From NCBI GenBank assembly GCA_050300015.1, contig JBNKWZ010000020.1:1-64000 (forward strand): 64,000 nt of DNA, read 5' to 3'. Under the pieces are notes generated by a model. That model saw nothing but the letters and a program-made list of their open reading frames with translations, was not told where the DNA came from and made no database searches. Made by a program: the position numbers and the translations under genes. Source of the DNA: CAYZQH01 sp050300015 (GTDB taxonomy: Bacteria > Pseudomonadota > Gammaproteobacteria > Pseudomonadales > Cellvibrionaceae). Of this stretch, positions 6,916-15,147 are shown piece after piece; positions within the stretch are counted from its first letter, which is position 1, and the number at the start of each line of letters is the position of its first letter.

Positions 6916-7242
6916 ATGAATTGCAAAAGATATGTAGGGAAAATATCCGAAATTTCCCACCTGCCGGAAGCTGAACAAGTGGCCGCTATAGAAAAGGCAC
7001 GCTACGAAGCTTTTGTAAACCTTCGCTTAGCTGGCTGAGCAGCAGTGTATGTAGTAGTATGCTTTGTTCTAGGTTTTCTTGTCGCAGCGTTACCGATCTT
7101 TTTCCTAGGGTTTCCTACCGTCATCGGCCTCTTATTTTTTGCAGGTGGCATGCTGTTTGCCAGTTTTACTTATCAAAAACTATATTTAGCTTTACTTATT
7201 CGCGGATTGAAAAATATTGCAGTAGAGTCGCATCAGGTATAA
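6916..7242 (+). pseudogene. two-segment membrane protein gene interrupted by an in-frame TGA
   Basis: ATG 6916 follows AGGGAGCA. The first 40 codons ('NCKRYVGKISEISHLPEAEQ' onward) end with TGA at 7036-7038. The same frame then continues without a break to TAA at 7240-7242 and encodes two strongly hydrophobic segments ('VVVCFVLGFLVAALPIFFLG' and 'TVIGLLFFAGGMLFASF'). Read through, it would be a 108-residue soluble head plus membrane hairpin. A nonsense mutation is the simplest explanation; a downstream GTG (7045) could start a membrane-only fragment. The stop overlaps the final attC arm, as in intact cassettes. Confidence 0.7.
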
Positions 7243-7265
7243 CCATTACGCGCCCTTCGCGCTTA
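7237..7265 (+). other. attC remnant at the distal end of the array
   Basis: GTATAAC (7237-7243) is a proper R'' box overlapping the stop of the preceding gene, but only a short GCGC...GCGC hairpin follows and no R' box can be found. It pairs with GTTATAC at 6351-6357, not with the start of its own cassette. This marks the end of the recognisable integron. Confidence 0.5.
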
Positions 7266-8352
7266 GGAAAGATCGGGACACTGACAGTTAACAATTTAAG
7301 CGCCCTGAACAATAGTCATTCACCACATCGTTGTGTTTTACCCTTAGGGTAGCTAGCGCTTTGCATGTAATTTTGATCTTCAACTCCCCGTCACCAGGCC
7401 GAATGGAAGTGGGATTTGGTAGGGCAGGCGCGCATGGACGCGCGGCTGAACGGTGGACGTCCTGGACGGACCTTCACCGCGACCTGCCAAATCGCTTTGG
7501 GAATAAGGGTAGTCGCATAGCGACCCTGGTGCAGGGCGTGATTCTTTTGGATACTTTTCTTACTCGTATAAGAAAAGTATCTCGCCCATTTTGGGTGAAA
7601 ATATATTTTTTGTGTTTGTGCATCCGCCGCTGCAATCTAACCAAACGCCCTGCGGCAAGCAAACTCCTTGACTCGCCATCAAGGCGAAACTTTTTTATGA
7701 ATTTTTATGCCCTTGTAAACGAAAGCACTAATCCACAGGGGAACAATCGGGACACCCATTTAACAACCCGTCGCTTAATCAAATAACTCAACCGGCTTCG
7801 AAGAGGGCTCTGTATGGGAGGTGGCGGCTTTGGTCGGCAGACTCTATCCTTTGGATTCCGGAAATACCAAAGCCACCGAGAGCTGTCTTTACCATATTAA
7901 ACAGCTCATTGTGGTCGTCTAGAGATATAAGGGGCTGCGCGCGACGCAGTACCAGTCTGGTATCGTAAATGAACTGTTAAGGGAGGCGAAAGACTTCTGG
8001 TGTTGTTTGACGCAAAGGGATAAACCGGGATCTCAAATCATGAGTGAAAATTATATGAAGTGTGAAATCAACAAGGTCAGTAAGAATTAACCGCTATAAA
8101 AAAATATTCTTTTTGGCGATCAATTTGGCTACATCGGTACTTGCCTTCGGCCTCTTTCGTCCGTCAAGGGATGACGATTCTTGGTGTAGGGCAGGCACGA
8201 TAGCAAGGGCAGACGCTAAACCGCAGGACGTTAAGAAAACTTTTGGCTCATTTAGCGATGCACATCTTTCGGTATGCCTATCAGCAGTAGATCCCACCGC
8301 CTGCGGCGTTTTGATGCGTGCCCTTATTATCTTCGTGGTGTGTCAGCAGGGC
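7266..8352. other. gene-poor junction between integron and core genome
   Basis: No convincing gene. Palindromic elements are present: GATTTGGTAGG (7413-7423) against CCTGCCAAATC (7483-7493), 10 of 11 paired across a GC-rich 59-base core; a perfect 13-bp stem with 6-base loop at 7550-7581; and GGTGGCGGCTTTGGT / ACCAAAGCCACC near 7819-7879. The motif ATCGGGACAC occurs at about 7270 and 7746. A frame starting GTG 8062 has a signal-like N-terminus but runs antisense through ppiC. Confidence 0.5.
7550..7581. repeat. perfect 13-bp palindrome
   Basis: GATACTTTTCTTA (7550-7562), loop CTCGTA, TAAGAAAAGTATC (7569-7581). No U-tract follows, so a terminator is unlikely; it could be a protein-binding site or part of a small repeated element. 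Confidence 0.7.
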
Positions 8353-8634
8353 TCAGTCGTCGCGCTGGGTCACTTCGAGCAAATGATAACCAAACTGAGT
8401 TTTTACTGGTCCTTGCACTTCGTTTACCGGGGCGCTAAAGACCACCTTGTCAAATTCCGGCACCATCTGTCCGGGGCCAAAGGTGCCCAATTCGCCACCG
8501 CTGCGACCAGAGGGGCATGTGGAGTGTTCCTGAGCCAGTTTGGCAAAATCTTCACCCGCTTCGATTTGGCTTTTCAATTTAAGGCAGGTATCTTCGTTAT
8601 CCACCAGGATATGGCGGGCGGCGGCTTGCGGCAT
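8353..8634 (-). CDS. ppiC: PpiC-type peptidyl-prolyl cis-trans isomerase (parvulin)
   Basis: 93 residues, the length of free-standing cytoplasmic parvulins. It shows the family pattern: 'ARHILV' at the start, 'FAKLAQEHSTCPSG', 'GGELGTFGPGQMVPEFD', 'VQGPVKTQFGYHLLEV'. These contain the conserved His residues and the Gly-rich loop of the active site. There is no signal peptide, so it acts in the cytoplasm on Xaa-Pro bonds. It is monocistronic and convergent with the integron tail. ATG 8634 follows AGAGGTTA on the minus strand. Confidence 0.95.
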   Translation of the reverse strand: MPQAAARHILVDNEDTCLKLKSQIEAGEDFAKLAQEHSTCPSGRSGGELGTFGPGQMVPEFDKVVFSAPVNEVQGPVKTQFGYHLLEVTQRDD

Positions 8635-9006
8635 AATCGTTAACCTCTAATGGCAATGTGATTGAGATGAGTGTTCTACGAACAGACGTTTCGCGGCACC
8701 ATAAAGGGAATTGTCTCGCTTAGCAATACCGCAAGCCGCCGGGTCAGTTGGCTTAAGCGCTGGAGCTTGATCAGAGATTCCCGAGAATAAGCGTTAGCGC
8801 TATAGTGCAGTAACCCGAAGGCCGCCAAGTACAATCGTTATTGGGGGCACTTCATTCGGGTTACTCCCAAACCACGTCGCACCGAGCAGTCGTTGGCAAT
8901 GAGCGGCAGGCTTGTAGTGGGCTGTCCGCCGCTGTTCATTCGTGTACGTCAGACTTCCCCCTTCGACCGTGCTATGATCGCGACGAGCTATAGACGAGGG
9001 TTCCTG

Positions 9007-9588
9007 GTGCACGAAACAGAGGCCATAGACGCGCAAGGGTGGTTAGACCGCGCCCATAAAGTTCCTTCTCCCAATTGTAATGACCGCCCAGTGGGGGCCG
9101 AGGTATCTTTGCTGGTGGTGCACAATATCAGTTTGCCCCCTAACCAATTCGGGGGTGATTACGTGAAGCAATTTTTTTGTAATGGTCTGGATTGCAATGC
9201 ACACCCCTACTTTTCCGAAATTGCCCACATGCAAGTCTCTGCGCATTGTTTTGTGGACCGTCAGGGGCAAGTGACGCAGTTTGTGTCGTTTGACGATCGC
9301 GCCTGGCATGCCGGTGCCTCCGTTTTCGAAGGTCATCAAAACTGCAATGATTTTTCGATTGGAGTGGAATTGGAGGGTGCCGATCACATCCCGTTCGAGC
9401 CGGCGCAATACGCGGCGCTGGCTGAGCTGACCCATCAATTGATGGCGCGCTATCCTAGCATTACGCCGGCCCGTATTGTGGGGCACAGTGATATTGCGCC
9501 GGGACGCAAAACAGACCCAGGCCCGGCCTTTGACTGGCCGCGCTATCTTGCGCTCATTACCGATTCAACCACGACCCAGTGCCGATAG
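9007..9588 (+). CDS. ampD: 1,6-anhydro-N-acetylmuramyl-L-alanine amidase AmpD
   Basis: Cytoplasmic zinc amidase that removes the peptide from anhydro-muropeptides during cell-wall recycling; its loss usually derepresses AmpC beta-lactamase. The protein matches AmpD throughout: 'SLLVVHNISLPPNQFGG' with the first zinc His, and 'IVGHSDIAPGRKTDPGPAFDW' with the second His and the Asp ligand. GTG 9007 was chosen because GACGAGG lies 8 bases upstream and it gives 193 residues, near the usual length; ATG 8974 is possible. ampE follows 24 bases downstream, an arrangement known from enterobacteria and pseudomonads. Confidence 0.95.
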   Translation: MHETEAIDAQGWLDRAHKVPSPNCNDRPVGAEVSLLVVHNISLPPNQFGGDYVKQFFCNGLDCNAHPYFSEIAHMQVSAHCFVDRQGQVTQFVSFDDRAWHAGASVFEGHQNCNDFSIGVELEGADHIPFEPAQYAALAELTHQLMARYPSITPARIVGHSDIAPGRKTDPGPAFDWPRYLALITDSTTTQCR

Positions 9589-9612
9589 GCCCTAACTGCT
9601 GAGGAGGCAACC

Positions 9613-10461
9613 GTGTTCTTACTGGAGATTTTGGTGGCATTGGGGTTGGTCCAGCTTTGGAGTGACAGTAACCCCCTGCATCACGACGCTTGGGTTTTAC
9701 GATGGCAGGCTGTTGTAGCAAGGCTACCTTTGGTCGGCAGTAACCCTTTCGCCTTGGGCGCCATAGTGATCTGGGGGCCTGTTTTTTTGCTTGGCGCCCT
9801 GTTAACGGTGGTGCCCGGCGTGATTGCCTTTTTAGTGGGAACGGTGGTGTTACTGTATGGTTTGGGGCGCGGTGAATTTGCCGACGAGGTGGCGCCATAC
9901 AATAGTGCTTGCACGGAGGGTGATTGGGAACGCGCCGCGAAGTCGGCCTTCCGTCAAGGGGTGGACGTGGACCCGGTGCCTCTCAATCAATGGTCGGCAT
10001 TGCACGAAAAAATGTTAGAGGCCACCGCCTACCAAGGTTTTGAGCGTTTGTTTGCGGTGCTGTTTTGGTTTGTGTTGTTGGGCCCCATGGGTGCTCTGTT
10101 GTACAGACTTTCTTTTATGTATCACCGGGACCAGCCAAGCGACGTTTCGGCGCAGTGGCTTTGGGCGCTCGAATGGTTGCCTGCGCGGGTATTGGGGGCG
10201 AGTTTTGCCATTACCGGTAATTTTGTAGGGTGTATCAACCGATGCCGCGAAACTCTGGTCTGTCAGTCGACTCCCACATCCGCAATACTGCTGCAGTCGG
10301 TACTCGGGGCGTTGTCGGTGGATGATGAATTAATGGAATCCTGCGATGTTACCCAACGTGAAGTCAATGCCATCAAACGCTTGTACTGGCGCACGCTGTG
10401 GCTGTGGGTGGCGCTGTTGGCCCTTTGGGTATTGATTGGTCCAGGCCCACTTTGGCTGTAG
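9613..10461 (+). CDS. ampE: AmpE-type inner-membrane regulatory protein
   Basis: 282 residues with about four membrane segments: N-terminal (about 4-15), 44-80, a pair around 142-160, and the C-terminal end. It has the family's 'GRGEFADEV' and 'YNSACTEGDWERAA' loop. AmpE is a putative energy-transducing or sensory partner of AmpD in beta-lactamase induction; its biochemical role is not settled. GTG 9613 follows a strong GAGGAGG at 9600-9606. It lies in operon with ampD. Confidence 0.9.
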   Translation: MFLLEILVALGLVQLWSDSNPLHHDAWVLRWQAVVARLPLVGSNPFALGAIVIWGPVFLLGALLTVVPGVIAFLVGTVVLLYGLGRGEFADEVAPYNSACTEGDWERAAKSAFRQGVDVDPVPLNQWSALHEKMLEATAYQGFERLFAVLFWFVLLGPMGALLYRLSFMYHRDQPSDVSAQWLWALEWLPARVLGASFAITGNFVGCINRCRETLVCQSTPTSAILLQSVLGALSVDDELMESCDVTQREVNAIKRLYWRTLWLWVALLALWVLIGPGPLWL

Positions 10462-10958
10462 TTGGGGTGCCGGCCCGCGTCAAAGGTCTGCGGCGTCCAT
10501 TCTTTTAACTCATTGAAAAACAAAAGAATTTACTGTTGTTGGATGGGGCGTTCGCTCTGGTTTTTAGAGCGCTGGGGCGCCTTTCCTAGCTTATAAAATC
10601 GTCAGAATTAGAATGTTTTGCACTAAGTAAAATAAATGCTTGTGTCCGCTGGGTGTTCGTCTTATTATGAAGTCACTTGCCGGAAGGCTGTATGAATATA
10701 CAGTTCTCCTCACTTGCAAGGATGCCCCCGTAGCATACCCCGAACTGCATCTCCTTCCGGTAAGTCCAATCTTTCCCCCTTCTTGGGGTTTAATCCCTGT
10801 TTTGTCTAAGCCTGCTGCTCGCCTATAACGCTTGGCAATTTGCGTTATACTCAGCTGATATGACCATTGATCAGAGAGCGTGAATGCGCTTTGCGGTCGG
10901 TCCGAGTGGATCAGAGCAGGGGCGAGCCCCAGACGGTAACCGGATTGAGGCATAACAG
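10462..10958. other. 497-base intergenic region with two inverted-repeat elements
   Basis: No gene of its own. ACTTGCCGGAAGG (10675-10687) pairs with CCTTCCGGTAAGT (10753-10765), 12 of 13, and encloses a 6-bp hairpin CTGTAT-GAAT-ATACAG (10688-10703) and a shorter ATGC/GCAT hairpin, giving a branched fold of about 91 bases. Further on, TATAACGC (10824-10831) and GCGTTATA (10842-10849) form a perfect 8-bp pair about 110 bases upstream of parA, possibly an operator. Confidence 0.5.
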
Positions 10959-11714
10959 ATGTATACCATTGCGCTGTATAACCTAAAAGGGGGTGTTGGT
11001 AAAACCACCACCGCAGTGAACCTGGCCTATTTAGCGGCCGAGACCCAGAGAAGCACCGTGCTTTGGGATTGGGACCCTCAAGCCGCGGCCAGTTGGTACT
11101 GTGGGGTTGACCGGGGAGGTAGCAATAGAGCCATACGCCTAATCAACAAGGGCGAGCCCGTGGGCAAAATGGAGGTCAATACGCCCTATCCGCGACTAAC
11201 GGTGATTCCCGCCGACCTCAGTCTGCGCAAAATGGACAATGCCTTGGAGGGCAGTGCCAGCGCCAAGAAGTTAATTCGACGACTTGTTCAGCCCTTAAGT
11301 GAAAACGTCTCCTATTTGTTTTTCGATTGTCCGCCAACCTTGTCGCCCAGTATTGAGTACCTATTGAGCGGGGTTGACCTAGTACTGATCCCCATGATTC
11401 CAAGCCCTTTATCTTTGCGTGCCATGGAGCAGGTGGTAGAGTTTTTCGACAATAAAAAGTCGGCGCCTAAGAAGTTGGTGGGCTTTTTTAATCAGGTGGA
11501 CCTGCGTCGAAGCTTGCACAAAGATACCATTCGGCAAGCGAGAAAATTGCCGCTACCCGTTCTAAAAACCTGGATTCCGGTGGACTCGGCGGCGGAGCAA
11601 ATGGGGGTTCGGCGCGCGCCGCTCACCAGCTACGCGCGTGCCGGCAGGGCCGCGATTGCCTACCGCAAGATGTGGCGCGAAATTGGGCGGCAGTTAAAAA
11701 GCCTTGATGGCTAA
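10959..11714 (+). CDS. ParA-family ATPase (orphan)
   Basis: 251 residues. The deviant Walker A box 'KGGVGKTTT' lies near the N-terminus, 'LWDWDPQAAASWY' gives the A' Asp, and 'YLFFDCPPTLS' the Walker B. It belongs to the ParA/Soj/MinD group. No parB gene or parS-like repeats lie next to it, so it is not an obvious chromosome-partition pair; orphan ParA proteins position other cargo such as chemoreceptor clusters, secretion machines or carboxysomes. It sits between ampE and ampG, though no published link with muropeptide recycling is known to me. Confidence 0.85.
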   Translation: MYTIALYNLKGGVGKTTTAVNLAYLAAETQRSTVLWDWDPQAAASWYCGVDRGGSNRAIRLINKGEPVGKMEVNTPYPRLTVIPADLSLRKMDNALEGSASAKKLIRRLVQPLSENVSYLFFDCPPTLSPSIEYLLSGVDLVLIPMIPSPLSLRAMEQVVEFFDNKKSAPKKLVGFFNQVDLRRSLHKDTIRQARKLPLPVLKTWIPVDSAAEQMGVRRAPLTSYARAGRAAIAYRKMWREIGRQLKSLDG

Positions 11715-11792
11715 GCCGTGAGTTTGGGCGGTAGTGGGTATTGGTTGTGGCGGCAGCCCACGTGCAAAACACGGGCTTGTCAGTGGTTCTTG

Positions 11793-13349
11793 TTAGCCAT
11801 TGGATAGATGGTTTCTAAGCGGTTTTCGCAGCCACAACAACATCAAAAGCCCAGGAATCACCATTACTGTGGTAAGAATAAAGAAGATTGACCAGTTGCC
11901 ACCCAATGCGTCCACCATTTGCCCGCCAAAAGCTGCCAAGGTAGAGCGCCCTAACGTCCCGAGCGATGCCATCAGAGCGTATTGTGTTGCAGAGAAGGTA
12001 TGGCTACATAATGCGGATATAAACGCCACAAAGGCGATGGTACTCCATGCTTGGGTGATGCCATCGACCACGACAGTAATCAAAAACCAATTTAAGTCCG
12101 GCCCTTTGGCGGCAATGACCAGAAATAGCAGGTTGCTTGCTGCCATACAGACCCCCGCAATAAACAGTCCTCTCACCAGTCCAAGCCTAGCATTGAGCAG
12201 TGCAAAAGGTATGGCCGCAGCGAGAGTGACCCACCAGGTCACCATCTTGGAGTAGGTCCCAATCTCAGAATTACTGAACCCTACCTCTTTGTAAAACAAT
12301 ATCGACATGCGTCCGAGAAAGGACTCGCCCAGTTTGAAAATGACTATAAACGCTAACAAGGTTAAGCCGAGCTTTAAACCGTTGCGTTTTAAAAAGTCCT
12401 CCAGGGGGGCGATTACGTTGGCCAGCAGTGTGGTGGGCAGGGCATCCAGCCAGGTGGCCTTTTGCACGGCTGTGGTAGAGGGGGCCTTGGCCAAAAATAC
12501 CATGGTGCCCACCACCAGCGTCATGGCAAGTGCAACCAAAAATGGTACATAAAGGGGGTACTGGCTGACGGCGGGTGTTAAACCCGGGCTGCCGGCGGCC
12601 GCCCAAATGGCCAAAGCGAGAGGGGCGAGTACAAGACCAAAGAGTACCAGTTTAACCAGCGGCGCCATAGACAATACCCGCGCCAGGTATTGTATGCGGC
12701 GATTGTCGTAGGCTGCTTGGGGTTGGGGTAGTGGGGCGTGACCCACAAATACTCCCATGGCGGCCAGAGCGCTCATCAACCCCATGATGGGGTACAATTG
12801 CGGCCAAGTGAAGCCGTGGTCTGACAGGAATAAAGGTATGAGTCCTAGGCCAGCATATCCGGTCCACCAGCCTGCGGTGGAAGCGGCAGCTGCAGCCGAG
12901 ATGCTTTCGGTTTCATCTACCGCGAAGGCGTCCACGCGGAAGGCATCGATGGCCATATCTTGTGTGGCCGAAGCAATCGCGATCACTAAAGCGATGGCGA
13001 CGATGATTTTCGCACTTTCGGCGGGCGTAAATAGCGACAGTCCCAGGCAGGCACCCACAATGATCAGTTGCGCACCCAGTACCCAGACTCTGCGTGGGCC
13101 TAAGCGCTTAAAGCGCTGTGTTTGAAACCGGTCAATCACCGGGGACCACAAAAAGTTAATGGCGTACACGCCAAAAATGAGGCCCGCGTAGCCAATGCCC
13201 GTACGCGAAATATTGGCCTCTTTTAACCATAAGGTTAAAGCGGAGCCAATCATTAACCAGGGCAGGCCGCTTAAAATACCCAAAAGAAACACGCTGGCGA
13301 TTCGAGCATCGTAAAAAGGTGCTATTTTTTGAAGGGAAAATTTGGCCAA
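11793..13349 (-). CDS. ampG: AmpG-type muropeptide permease (MFS transporter)
   Basis: 518 residues, major facilitator superfamily, with about 12-14 membrane segments. It matches AmpG in 'LLGILSGLPWLMIGSALTLW', 'AINFLWSPVIDRF' and the 'QDMAIDAFRVDA' stretch. AmpG imports GlcNAc-anhydro-muropeptides for recycling, the substrates of AmpD. It is longer than E. coli AmpG because of an extended central loop and helix region (about residues 205-310). It is convergent with parA and divergent from the DUF481 gene, so ampD-ampE and ampG lie within 4.4 kb. Confidence 0.88.
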   Translation of the reverse strand: MAKFSLQKIAPFYDARIASVFLLGILSGLPWLMIGSALTLWLKEANISRTGIGYAGLIFGVYAINFLWSPVIDRFQTQRFKRLGPRRVWVLGAQLIIVGACLGLSLFTPAESAKIIVAIALVIAIASATQDMAIDAFRVDAFAVDETESISAAAAASTAGWWTGYAGLGLIPLFLSDHGFTWPQLYPIMGLMSALAAMGVFVGHAPLPQPQAAYDNRRIQYLARVLSMAPLVKLVLFGLVLAPLALAIWAAAGSPGLTPAVSQYPLYVPFLVALAMTLVVGTMVFLAKAPSTTAVQKATWLDALPTTLLANVIAPLEDFLKRNGLKLGLTLLAFIVIFKLGESFLGRMSILFYKEVGFSNSEIGTYSKMVTWWVTLAAAIPFALLNARLGLVRGLFIAGVCMAASNLLFLVIAAKGPDLNWFLITVVVDGITQAWSTIAFVAFISALCSHTFSATQYALMASLGTLGRSTLAAFGGQMVDALGGNWSIFFILTTVMVIPGLLMLLWLRKPLRNHLSNG

Positions 13350-13451
13350 GGGTCTGTCTCATGGGCAGTGAGTTGCGGTATCTTATCAGTCTAAAGTCCG
13401 AAAGTCAGAGCGACAGGGCAGCCCAATGTTTTGTTGGCACTGAGGTATATT

Positions 13452-14516
13452 TTGTTTTTAAAAACGTTGATAGCTGTTTTGAGTTATCTTTGGGGCGCAC
13501 TGGCGTGGGCCGGACAAATTTCTTTAACCAGTGGTGATACCTTAGCCGGTGAGTTGGCCGGTATTGAAGGGGATGTTGTGCTCTGGCGTTCCTCAGCCTT
13601 GGGCGAGCTCAAAATTCAAAAAAGCACCATTAAGCAGGTGAAGTCAGACGCCGAACTAAAGCTTCGCGGTAAAAGCGTTCCCTGTGTTTGGCTGGCCATC
13701 ACCGAAGATGAACGACTGATTTTTCGGTGCGCGGATAAGACGCAGCCAAGCTTTCCCTTTTTAAGTGTCAAGCATGTGGTGCGCTTTGAAAACCACGAAC
13801 AAGCCAATTTTGATTTTACCGGGCAAATCCGAGCCTCTGGCTGGCGCCAAAGCGGCAATACCAATGGAAAATATTGGGAGATGGCCTCCCGAGTGAGCTT
13901 GCGGCATAGTGATATACGCCATGTTTTTTCGATTCAGTCCGATGGGCAGCAGACAGAAGTGGTTGATAATGGCGTGCCGGTGGCCATTACCTTTAACCGC
14001 CATCTTATGGGTGTGTACAATCTGGATTGGTTTTTTTTGCCGCGGTGGTATTGGTCAAACAAAATCAGTGGTGAGCGCGACGACAACCGTAACATTCAAG
14101 AGGAGTACGCTTTGGCGAGCGGTGTGGGGCATCAGTTTTGGGAAACTCAGAAAACCGCCTTGTCGTTGGATGTGGGAATGGAGCACTCCAGTACCTATCT
14201 GCGCAACAACCCTCTGGAAGAGGAGCCCGAGCGATACAATTCTGTGCGTTTAGGGAGTGTTTACCGCTTCGAGTTTCCCAATGGATTGAAAATTCAACAT
14301 ACCAACGAGATGACCCGTTCCATCAAGGGGGCCGAGTCAGGAAACTCAGACCGCTGGAAAGTGAAATTCGATACCGGGTTGGCCTTTCCGATTGGGTTTG
14401 GTATCTCAGCTAGCCTCAATGTTAAATGGGATTACATCAATTATGCCAAGGACTTGGATCCCAATGCCTCGCGCGAAGACACCACGGTACGTGTTGGTGT
14501 AAACTACGCCTGGTAG
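13452..14516 (+). CDS. DUF481 outer-membrane beta-barrel protein (YdiY-like)
   Basis: About 354 residues. A signal peptide ('LIAVLSYLWGALAWAGQI') is followed by a short domain (about 25-115) and a C-terminal DUF481 region rich in alternating aromatic strands and ending in '...VRVGVNYAW', a terminal aromatic signature of barrel proteins. The function of DUF481 proteins is unsettled. No ATG start is available; TTG 13452 has GAGG 6 bases upstream, while TTG 13431 is an alternative. It is followed 22 bases later by fxsA. Confidence 0.8.
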   Translation: MFLKTLIAVLSYLWGALAWAGQISLTSGDTLAGELAGIEGDVVLWRSSALGELKIQKSTIKQVKSDAELKLRGKSVPCVWLAITEDERLIFRCADKTQPSFPFLSVKHVVRFENHEQANFDFTGQIRASGWRQSGNTNGKYWEMASRVSLRHSDIRHVFSIQSDGQQTEVVDNGVPVAITFNRHLMGVYNLDWFFLPRWYWSNKISGERDDNRNIQEEYALASGVGHQFWETQKTALSLDVGMEHSSTYLRNNPLEEEPERYNSVRLGSVYRFEFPNGLKIQHTNEMTRSIKGAESGNSDRWKVKFDTGLAFPIGFGISASLNVKWDYINYAKDLDPNASREDTTVRVGVNYAW

Positions 14517-14538
14517 TCTTCACGCCAAAGGTTGTGTT

Positions 14539-14964
14539 TTGCCTCTATTCCTGTTGTTTTTCATTGCAGTTCCACTGATCGAAATTTTCGTTCTTGTCCA
14601 GGTGGGTGACGAAATTGGCGCCTTGAATACGGTGATATTAGTGGTGCTTACAGCCATGCTGGGCTTGGCGTTGCTGCGGCGGCAGGGGGTTAAAGCCTTG
14701 CAGGACGCGCAGCGCAAAATGGCCGAGGGGACCTTGCCCGCCAAAGAGTTGGTGGAAGGTGTTTTTTTGGCCGTAGGTGGCGCCTTGTTGCTCACCCCGG
14801 GGTTCGTCACAGATGCGTTGGGCTTTTGTTGCTTAATACCGGGCTTGCGGCATTTTTTGGTGGCAGGCTTAATCAAGCGCCTGCGTATTGTGCAAACCCC
14901 AGTAAGTGGCTCTGAATCCAAAGATGGACACACTATTGAAGGGCAATTTGACCGAGAAGATTGA
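14539..14964 (+). CDS. fxsA: FxsA family membrane protein
   Basis: 141 residues. It has the family's N-terminus 'PLFLLFFIAVPLIEIFVLVQVG', a second membrane segment ('TVILVVLTAMLGLALLRRQG') and the 'LTPGFVTDALGF' segment. In E. coli FxsA overexpression relieves F-plasmid exclusion of phage T7; its normal role is unknown. The gene lies just before groES, the order seen in many gammaproteobacteria. TTG 14539 is preceded by AAAGG. A cytoplasmic hydrophilic tail ends the protein. Confidence 0.88.
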   Translation: MPLFLLFFIAVPLIEIFVLVQVGDEIGALNTVILVVLTAMLGLALLRRQGVKALQDAQRKMAEGTLPAKELVEGVFLAVGGALLLTPGFVTDALGFCCLIPGLRHFLVAGLIKRLRIVQTPVSGSESKDGHTIEGQFDRED

Positions 14965-15001
14965 ATTAACCGCAAAATCGCAATTTTTTTAATGTCCCCC
15001 C

Positions 15002-15029
15002 GTTGAAATCTCAAAAAACGCTCCCATCT
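15002..15029 (+). promoter_or_regulatory. sigma32-type heat-shock promoter of groESL
   Basis: GTTGAAA (15002-15008) and TCCCATCT (15022-15029) are separated by 13 bases. This agrees with the RpoH consensus CTTGAAA-N(11-15)-CCCCATNT with one mismatch in each box. It lies about 120 bases upstream of groES and after fxsA, so groESL can be induced independently. Confidence 0.75.
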
Positions 15030-15147
15030 TGCCAACAGACTTATTAAATGTCTTGCAGCTTAGGCTGTGGGGCTGTCCAAACCCGGGTTGGAAGGCAACT
15101 TCTGCACCCCAAAATCTGTACAACGTGACCTATTGGAGACAACGTCA

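Noticed and set aside
7331..7786. Long plus-strand frame across the palindromic junction
   Set aside because: Composition is that of a chance frame through inverted repeats; no ribosome site or domain.
8062..8643. A 193-codon plus-strand frame with a signal-like N-terminus before ppiC
   Set aside because: Its second half is exactly antisense to the well-supported ppiC gene, it starts at GTG without a ribosome site, and no family is recognisable.
9007..11714. An ampC or ampR beta-lactamase gene next to ampDE
   Set aside because: None present; the neighbour is a ParA-family ATPase, so the cluster concerns recycling rather than a local beta-lactamase.
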